A DNA stretch of 9,684 nt, from contig CAYXUH010000071.1 of the NCBI GenBank assembly GCA_964468685.1, forward strand, positions 1 to 9,684, read 5' to 3'. Both the position numbers and the translations under genes were made by a program. Origin of the DNA: UBA6078 sp964468685. Its GTDB lineage: Bacteria > Desulfobacterota > Syntrophia > Syntrophales > UBA2210. Of the stretch, positions 5,496 to 9,684 are shown one piece after another (position 1 is the first letter of the stretch; every line of letters starts with the position of its first letter). The notes under the pieces are model-generated. The model ran no database searches. It was given only the letters and a program-made list of their open reading frames with translations, and was not told the DNA's origin.

Positions 5496-6458
5496 GTCCC
5501 CCCCCGTATTTTTTTACGGTTTGTATCTGCTCGGCAAGCCTGTCCTTATCATCCTTGTCGTAATGGGAATTCTTCCCATAGAGCCCGGCAAGTTTCTGAA
5601 CGCTGCTGTCGCATACGGCGCTCGTCCAATCACTAATAAAGGGCGTGATATCGTCCCTTTGGGCTATCTGTATTGAAGGGGGAACCCACTTAATATAGTC
5701 TTGAATGATAATAGGCGTCTCATTAAGGGTGATGAAACGGGAAACAGCCTCAATATCATTGTTTTCAAGAGCGACACAACCGTTTGACTGGTATGGTGTC
5801 AGGAGTTTGTCGGTACCGTGGAGCCATATGTTGTTGCCGTTTTTTCCCTCTTTCTTGTCGAGAATATTGGGGTAGCTGAGATCAAAAGCCATGGAGCCAT
5901 AAATGGCGCCAAGATCCTCATCAGGGAAAAATTTGATGGGGAAGTAAACCCCCTCCGGTGTCCTGGCGTCGCCTGATCGTATTTTTGTCCCCTTGTTTTT
6001 ACCGGTGGAACAGGCTGCTTCGTATGTACGCTGAAAAGAGGTCCCGTCGAACCGATATACAAAGAGACGCTGTATCGTCTTATCGATAATTATGGCATGT
6101 CCTGCTGCCAAAGAAACCAGGGAATCCGGGATGAATGACATTGCTTCATCGGTCGTACTTGATCCGAATCCCGAAACGGGGGTCATGGCGATAATGGAAA
6201 GAAAGATGATGATGGTGGAGAAGAGGACCAGGGTCTTTGATCCGCGCCACAACATATTTNNNNNNNNNNNNNNNNNNNNNNNNNNNNNNNNNNNNNNNNN
6301 NNNNNNNNNNNNNNNNNNNNNNNNNNNNNNNNNNNNNNNNNNNNNNNNNNNNNNNNNNNGATGATGATGGTGGAGAAGAGGACCAGGGTCTTTGATCCGC
6401 GCCACAACATATTTTGTCTTTTCATGGGAGAATGGCCGCTGTATTTGTAGAATATCAT
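5479..6458 (-). CDS. Csd6/Pgp2-like L,D-transpeptidase-fold (YkuD) protein, N-terminal part, interrupted by scaffold gap
   Basis: The YkuD domain acts in the periplasm on peptidoglycan peptides: L,D-transpeptidases crosslink them, while Csd6/Pgp2 act as L,D-carboxypeptidases. With the gap artefact removed, the ATG at 6458 (AAGGG 11 nt upstream) or the one at 6425 (better signal-peptide length, no clear binding site) opens a protein with a hydrophobic signal segment (about 24-40), a YkuD domain (about 65-202) and catalytic motif WLHGTDKLLTPYQSNGC (H162, C176). The given frame stops at 5479 after GGGREPRA, just past an 8-G run. Dropping one G continues it into the NTF2-like part at 4923-5495, for 459 residues in total. 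Whether the break is an error, a phase-variable switch or a real mutation cannot be told from one sequence. The domain pair YkuD plus NTF2-like, beside a Csd4-like gene, favours a Csd6-type enzyme over a plain crosslinking enzyme. Confidence 0.85.
5498..5505 (-). repeat. 8-G homopolymer at the frameshift point (7-A run just upstream)
   Basis: On the coding strand seven As (5515-5509), then TAC, then eight Gs (5505-5498) lie at the junction between the YkuD frame and the NTF2-like frame. Seven Gs would give one continuous frame (Y-G-G-D-V-N-L-V). It is the longest homopolymer I noticed in the window; others reach 7 (2627-2633 and 9136-9142). Confidence 0.9.
6205..6259. repeat. 55-nt direct repeat, left copy (contig end)
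   Basis: This copy runs up to the N gap and is identical base for base to 6360-6414. It encodes, on the minus strand, the signal-peptide region of the Csd6-like protein (from NMLWRG through STIII). It is most likely the same piece of genome represented at the ends of two contigs, not a biological repeat. Confidence 0.95.
6260..6359. other. assembly gap, exactly 100 Ns
   Basis: A run of exactly 100 Ns is the conventional placeholder for a scaffold gap of unknown length. The two flanks share 55 nt, so the true gap is probably negative: the contigs overlap and no sequence is missing. Deleting 6260-6414 (155 nt, not a multiple of three) joins the signal-peptide start in one frame to the mature protein in another, which supports a simple overlap. 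Confidence 0.97.
6360..6414. repeat. 55-nt direct repeat, right copy (contig end)
   Basis: Identical to 6205-6259. It begins at the first base after the N gap, as expected for an overlap of contig ends of one k-mer length. It should be removed with the Ns to reconstruct the gene. Confidence 0.95.
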
Positions 6459-6489
6459 GTATCAAATCGCCCTTAATGCTGTACTACCC

Positions 6490-6508
6490 CCGTCAATGAA
6501 ACCGACGG
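6490..6508 (-). other. small hairpin in the spacer between the DUF3047 and Csd6-like genes
   Basis: On the minus strand CCGTC (6508-6504) pairs with GACGG (6494-6490) around a 9-nt loop, in the spacer that separates the exbD-to-DUF3047 genes from the shape cassette. No T-run follows, so it is unlikely to be a strong terminator. It may be an attenuating or processing element, or chance. TTGACG (6496-6491) resembles a -35 box but has no matching -10 box at normal spacing. Confidence 0.25.
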
Positions 6509-6523
6509 TGTTTGTGGTGTTAT

Positions 6524-7234
6524 CTAATCTCTGCTGAACAGGACATTGTAAATATAACTTTCCGCCTCGCTCTTTGTGTTCTGGGAATTGATATAGAATG
6601 AAATCCCCTCGACATCGCGCGGCTCTCCGTCTTTGATATCGGGAAACAGTTTCCGGTAATCTTCTTCAAGGTTTCTTTTTTCGCAAAACCATGTATTGAG
6701 CGCGTCCTCCTTGTTCCTGAGGACGACATACCGTACCTTGTCCGCAAAGGGTTGTGAGCTCTTGACCATGCTCCCCTTGGGGCATTCCACCCCCCAGATG
6801 TACCCTATGACGGGGATATGCAGTTTTGCGGGCCAACCGGTGGGCTTGAAGGCAACGTATATCTGAATGGCCTGATCATCGGTCGAGGCCTTTCTGACAT
6901 CCGCTCCATCAGGCAGACGGGCAACCTTCCATTCCCAGCTCAGAAAGGGATATTCTCCTGTCTTCAGGTCTATCTCTTTTTTTATTCCGAAAGAGGAGTG
7001 TCTGTCGCTCTTCATGTGCAGGACATATCTGGTGTCTTTTCTCTCCAGGGTAAGGTTCGGGGTCCCATCGTTCGCCACCAGTTTCCAGCCTGACGGGATG
7101 CCTTCTTGCATTTCTCCCGAGTCAAACCCGGCGACAGTCAAACCGTCGTTTCCACAGGCTATACCGGGGCCCGAAAGGGCTAGAACAATGGTCATCATAC
7201 ATGAGAATGCCAGAAATGATCTCATGTACTTCAT
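6524..7234 (-). CDS. DUF3047 domain protein, exported, unknown function
   Basis: The protein has 236 residues. Residues 1-27 form a signal peptide (hydrophobic core 8-20, cleavage likely near GIACG). The rest matches the DUF3047 pattern: FDSGEMQEGIPSGWK (37-51), LSWEWKVARLPDGADVR (98-114), DDQAIQIYVAF (119-129) and IGYIWGVE (143-150). These proteins look like secreted beta-sandwich domains, and no enzymatic function is established to my knowledge. The ATG at 7234 overlaps the pyrE stop by 4 nt (ATGA) and has AGGAG 8 nt upstream inside pyrE, so translation is probably coupled. The location is periplasm or cell surface. Its position between pyrE and the shape cassette says little about function. 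Confidence 0.88.
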   Translation of the reverse strand: MKYMRSFLAFSCMMTIVLALSGPGIACGNDGLTVAGFDSGEMQEGIPSGWKLVANDGTPNLTLERKDTRYVLHMKSDRHSSFGIKKEIDLKTGEYPFLSWEWKVARLPDGADVRKASTDDQAIQIYVAFKPTGWPAKLHIPVIGYIWGVECPKGSMVKSSQPFADKVRYVVLRNKEDALNTWFCEKRNLEEDYRKLFPDIKDGEPRDVEGISFYINSQNTKSEAESYIYNVLFSRD

Positions 7235-7815
7235 GTCTTTTTCTCCTGTTCATGAAGGGCCATTATGTCGGTCCGGGTAAAAACGGACTCGACCCTCTGT
7301 ACCTCTTTCTCTATGTTCTCCCTCCCCTGCTCCTCTTCACGGTCAATAAGGGCTATCACACGATCCACGATCAGTCCCGCCTCACGGGCTCTTTCAATGG
7401 CGATCAGGGTGGATTTCCCCGTGGTAATCACATCATCCAGGATAGCTACCCTCTCACCCTCTCGGACATTTCCCTCTACTGAGCTGCGCGTGCCATGTCC
7501 CTTGACATCTTTTCTGACGATGAATGCCTTGATGGGGTGGTTTCTCTGATACGATATCACGGAAATGGCGTTGGCCATCGGATCCGCCCCCAGGGTCAAC
7601 CCTCCAACCGCCGAAATGTCTGAATCTTCAAGCATGTCAAAGATAATGTTTCCTATCAGGTTCATCCCCTCCGGATCGAGGGTCGTTGGCTTGCAATTGA
7701 AATAAAACCTGCTCTGTTTCCCGGATGCCAACGTAAATGGCGGATTATCGCTGTACCGGAAAGTGCGTTCCACTATCATCCGCGCCAGGCGTGTCCTCAT
7801 TTCGCTATGGTTCAT
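7231..7815 (-). CDS. pyrE: orotate phosphoribosyltransferase PyrE
   Basis: PyrE is the cytoplasmic enzyme that joins orotate to PRPP, giving OMP in pyrimidine synthesis. From the ATG at 7815 it has 194 residues, normal for the short PyrE type. The orotate-binding start FTLASGKQSRFYFNCK (27-42), the flexible loop RKDVKGHGT (101-109) with its lysine, and the PRPP signature VAILDDVITTGKST (123-136) are all present. A TTG nine bases further upstream (7824) is also in frame, but AGGGGG (7832-7827) would be only 2 nt from it, against 11 nt from the ATG, so I prefer the ATG. The gene sits 15 nt after the TPR gene and overlaps the DUF3047 gene by 4 nt. No separate pyrimidine-regulated leader is visible. 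Confidence 0.96.
   Translation of the reverse strand: MNHSEMRTRLARMIVERTFRYSDNPPFTLASGKQSRFYFNCKPTTLDPEGMNLIGNIIFDMLEDSDISAVGGLTLGADPMANAISVISYQRNHPIKAFIVRKDVKGHGTRSSVEGNVREGERVAILDDVITTGKSTLIAIERAREAGLIVDRVIALIDREEEQGRENIEKEVQRVESVFTRTDIMALHEQEKKT
7243..7247 (-). promoter_or_regulatory. ribosome-binding site of the DUF3047 gene, inside pyrE
   Basis: AGGAG on the minus strand, 8 nt before the ATG at 7234, lies in the last codons of pyrE. It supports that start and coupling of the two genes. Confidence 0.7.
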
Positions 7816-7826
7816 CTCAGACAATT

Positions 7827-7832
7827 CCCCCT
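7827..7832 (-). promoter_or_regulatory. ribosome-binding site deciding the pyrE start
   Basis: AGGGGG on the minus strand overlaps the TAG stop of the TPR gene. Its distance to the ATG at 7815 (11 nt) is usable, while its distance to the upstream TTG (2 nt) is not. This is the reason for the start chosen for pyrE. Confidence 0.5.
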
Positions 7833-8784
7833 ATTCTACCTGCTGTCTTTTCGTCTTTTCCTCAATCTTCTTAACCCTCTTTATGATATATTCCGGGTCC
7901 AGGAGTTGGGTCTCGCGGTATTCCGCGGCGGCCATATCAGACCAGCCTTTTTTATCATAGTACAGACCTAACGTGAAATGTGTTTCCGGGTTGCCGGGAT
8001 CTATCTCCAGGGCCTTCTCCGTCTGCCGTACAGCCTGATCAAGGTTACCCATACCATAATAGGCCTTGCCGAGGTAGAATCGTGTGTCGCGATTGAAGAG
8101 ATTTATCTTGAGCCCAATCAGCATGATATCCCGCGCCTTGCGGAACTCTTTGAGCTTGGTATATGCTATTCCCAGATTCACGACAATCTGTTCATCATAC
8201 GGCCTTATCTTCCGCGCCTTCACATAGTAAAGGACGGCCTCCCTAAAATTCCCCTTTCTGGCATAACACACGGCAAGGTTGGAAAGCGCGTCGAAATAAC
8301 CCGGGCGGATACTTATGGCCTTTTCATATTCCCTGATGGCCCCGTTCGTATCTCCCCTTATATCACAGATCCTGCCGAGGAAAAATTGGTCTTTGCTTTC
8401 GGTGGAGCACGCCTCTATGGCTTTGGTGTAATACCGCGCGGCCTCTTCGCATTCTCCCCTCTTGAAGGCGATCTCGCCAAGGCCCGCATATGCCGCATAG
8501 TATCGTGGTTTGATCTTGATCGCTTCTCTATAACAGGCGATAGCCTCATCTCCCAATTCTTTCAGCCTGTATGTTTCCGCCAGTTTATAGTGATAATTGG
8601 CAACCTTGGGGTTAATCTTAATAGCTTTTTCGTATTTCTCTATCGCCCTGTCATACTTTTTCCTGGTGAAATATTTGTTTCCCTGGAGGTAATAGGTTTT
8701 TGACGACGCGCAGTACGCCTCTACTGCTGAAAATAAAAGTATCGACACAAGCAGCACAACAATTTTTGAAGCGGTCCCTCTCAT
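7831..8784 (-). CDS. exported protein of eight tandem TPR repeats
   Basis: The protein begins with a signal peptide or signal anchor (hydrophobic core VVLLVSILLFSAV, likely cleavage near AYCAS). Tandem 34-residue tetratricopeptide repeats then fill the protein almost without gaps to about residue 302 (numbering from a TTG at 8790, two codons upstream of the chosen ATG), eight in all. Each has the expected pattern of small and aromatic residues, such as YYLQGNKYFTRKKYDRAIEK and YHYKLAETYRLKELGDEAI, ending in a KI.P type turn. A short basic tail follows. TPR superhelices bind other proteins, so this is probably a periplasmic or membrane-attached scaffold; the partner is unknown. I chose ATG 8784 over TTG 8790 because AAGGGA lies about 10 nt from the former and 4 nt from the latter. 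It follows tonB by 28 nt and precedes pyrE by 15 nt. Confidence 0.92.
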   Translation of the reverse strand: MRGTASKIVVLLVSILLFSAVEAYCASSKTYYLQGNKYFTRKKYDRAIEKYEKAIKINPKVANYHYKLAETYRLKELGDEAIACYREAIKIKPRYYAAYAGLGEIAFKRGECEEAARYYTKAIEACSTESKDQFFLGRICDIRGDTNGAIREYEKAISIRPGYFDALSNLAVCYARKGNFREAVLYYVKARKIRPYDEQIVVNLGIAYTKLKEFRKARDIMLIGLKINLFNRDTRFYLGKAYYGMGNLDQAVRQTEKALEIDPGNPETHFTLGLYYDKKGWSDMAAAEYRETQLLDPEYIIKRVKKIEEKTKRQQVE

Positions 8785-8812
8785 AGACAAGAATTCCCTT
8801 TTTTCAGAACAA

Positions 8813-9463
8813 CTACGGGCGTCTTAACACAAATCGCACAGGAATATCTACCGGCAGGGGAACAGGAACCCCCATCCGCCGCGCGGGTTCAAACTCCCAT
8901 GTCGCAACCGCCTTCATGGCGGCCCGATCCAAAACCGAGTGCCCCGAGGACTCCTTTACATTGAGTCCGACCACCGTGCCATCAACCGCTACCATCACAG
9001 AGAGGAGGACCTCTCCCTCATATCCCCTCCTGCGGGCAATCTCCGGATACTGAGGAGGTGGGTTGCTTTTATAGCAGGGTATGGCGGGTTCTGTCACTAT
9101 TTTTCCAGGCCGCTTCCCCGTATCCTGCCCTGCCTGGGGGGGTGGCGAAGGGTCCGATATCCGGGCGGGCACACCCCTCGGAGAGGCATCAGCCTTCTCT
9201 CTTTCTTTCACCGGAACATCGGCACTCTTCTCTAACGCGGCCTCTTTCCGGTCGTATACCTTCCTGTCCTTCTCCTTCTTTGTCTCATGAGCCACAACCT
9301 CGGATATCTCCGGGGTTCTTTTATGTTCAGAAATAATGGATAGTGCAAGGGGTTTATCCTCGGAGGGGAAGTACGGTTGAGACGCGGGCATGCGCACAAA
9401 GGCGACGCCGCAGTGGAGAAGAACAGCAAGGACAGCCGCAATGATAAGATGTCTTCCCGGCAT
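8813..9463 (-). CDS. tonB: TonB family energy transducer
   Basis: TonB spans the periplasm and passes inner-membrane proton-motive energy from ExbB/ExbD to outer-membrane receptors. This 216-residue protein has an N-terminal transmembrane anchor (about 5-23, LIIAAVLAVLLHCGVAFV) with a histidine in the helix as in many TonBs. A charged and proline-bearing linker (about 40-135, with K/E-rich stretch and SDPSPPP) follows, then a C-terminal TonB domain (about 136-214: PQYPEIARRRGYEGEVLLSV, VDGTVVGLNVKESSGHSVLD, AAMKAVATWEFEPAR). The linker is rather short and less proline-rich than in E. coli TonB. Its ATG overlaps the exbD stop by one base (TAATG), so the pair is co-translated. It could serve the TolA-like role in some relatives, but the C-terminal domain is of TonB type. 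Confidence 0.93.
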   Translation of the reverse strand: MPGRHLIIAAVLAVLLHCGVAFVRMPASQPYFPSEDKPLALSIISEHKRTPEISEVVAHETKKEKDRKVYDRKEAALEKSADVPVKEREKADASPRGVPARISDPSPPPQAGQDTGKRPGKIVTEPAIPCYKSNPPPQYPEIARRRGYEGEVLLSVMVAVDGTVVGLNVKESSGHSVLDRAAMKAVATWEFEPARRMGVPVPLPVDIPVRFVLRRP

Positions 9464-9684
9464 TATTGACGGTCCCGCACAACGTCTTCTGATATGGTAT
9501 CCACCCCCCGGTTGCCCGACTCCGTCTTCAGTGACAGCCCGGAGATGCCGGCCCTTTTCACCGCGTCTATGACCAACATGATCGACTCGTACGAGGCGTC
9601 CCGATCACCTGAGACGATCATCCGTGTCCCCGGCGATTCCCGTTGAAGAAGGGCAAGGCGCGAATGGAGGGCTCGGAGATCCAT
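9463..9684 (-). CDS. exbD: ExbD/TolR family biopolymer transporter, C-terminal part (cut by window edge)
   Basis: The visible 73 residues match the periplasmic C-terminal domain of ExbD/TolR: SGDRDASYESIMLVIDAVKRAGISGLSLKT, with the conserved D-x-x-x-x-Y and I-D-x-x-k-x-A-G-I-s pattern. The N-terminal transmembrane helix that carries the essential aspartate lies beyond the right edge. The methionine at 9684 is almost surely internal, so the gene continues rightward. Overlap with tonB (TAATG) marks this as the ExbD partner of that TonB, and an exbB/tolQ gene is expected further upstream. ExbD versus TolR cannot be decided from this fragment alone; the tonB neighbour favours ExbD. Confidence 0.88.
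   Translation of the reverse strand: MDLRALHSRLALLQRESPGTRMIVSGDRDASYESIMLVIDAVKRAGISGLSLKTESGNRGVDTISEDVVRDRQ

Noticed and set aside
5509..5515. A-AAA-AAA heptamer in the correct phase for programmed -1 frameshifting just before the 8-G run of the Csd6-like gene.
   Set aside because: A -1 shift there leads through K-I-R-G-G-T to a stop within a few codons. The NTF2-like domain lies in the +1 frame, so -1 slippage cannot join the two parts.
6183..6465. Reading frames running through the Ns, on both strands, and an apparent repeated stretch of protein around the gap.
   Set aside because: They arise from the 55-nt duplicated contig ends and the placeholder Ns; the shared peptide is one signal-peptide region seen twice.
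7978..8703. Open frame of 241 codons on the plus strand.
   Set aside because: It is antisense to the TPR gene, whose repeats fully explain the sequence; the frame mirrors the periodic TPR codons.
1..9684. CRISPR array.
   Set aside because: No regularly spaced repeats were found; the only exact long repeat is the 55-nt pair flanking the assembly gap.

Overview
The window looks like a piece of a Gram-negative, diderm chromosome of roughly balanced base composition. Pieces of a TonB/ExbD system imply an outer membrane, and several predicted proteins carry signal peptides. The mix of genes (DUF3047 protein, TPR protein, bactofilin, M99-type carboxypeptidase, ribF-nfi) fits a deltaproteobacterial / Desulfobacterota-like genome, but that is an impression from gene content, not a measured placement. 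The sequence is almost certainly from an assembled draft or metagenome: it contains exactly 100 Ns flanked by two identical 55-nt sequences.

Left end (1-1836): the 5' part of a tRNA-Leu(CAG) gene runs leftward from a near-perfect sigma-70 promoter. Diverging from it to the right are ribF (FMN/FAD synthesis) and nfi (endonuclease V, repair of deaminated DNA), 17 nt apart and probably co-transcribed. They converge with the leftward genes over an 84-nt spacer at 1837-1920.

Middle (1921-6458, all minus strand): a compact four-gene cassette. In transcription order it is a Csd6/Pgp2-like L,D-transpeptidase-fold protein with an NTF2-like C-terminal domain, a bitopic coiled-coil membrane protein, a Csd4/Pgp1-like M99 carboxypeptidase with the atypical glutamine zinc ligand, and a bactofilin. 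In Helicobacter and Campylobacter, homologues of the carboxypeptidase, the Csd6-type enzyme and the bactofilin set helical cell shape by trimming peptidoglycan peptides and placing the machinery. Here they sit side by side with a candidate membrane linker, so the cassette reads as a cell-shape module and is the most interesting part of the window. The Csd6-like gene is broken in the given sequence in two ways. One is a scaffold gap with a duplicated contig end. The other is a one-base frameshift at an 8-G tract exactly between its catalytic and C-terminal parts. Removing 155 nt (the gap plus one repeat copy) and one G restores a single open frame of 459 codons plus stop.

Right part (6524-9684, minus strand): exbD (cut by the window edge), tonB, an eight-repeat TPR protein, pyrE and a DUF3047 protein follow one another with spacings from 28 nt down to overlaps of 1 and 4 nt, so they look like one transcription unit. 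It may continue into the shape cassette across a 64-nt spacer. The unit mixes envelope energy transduction, a secreted TPR scaffold and pyrimidine synthesis; the mixture probably reflects co-transcription rather than one pathway. Apart from the N gap there is no gene-free stretch longer than about 135 nt.
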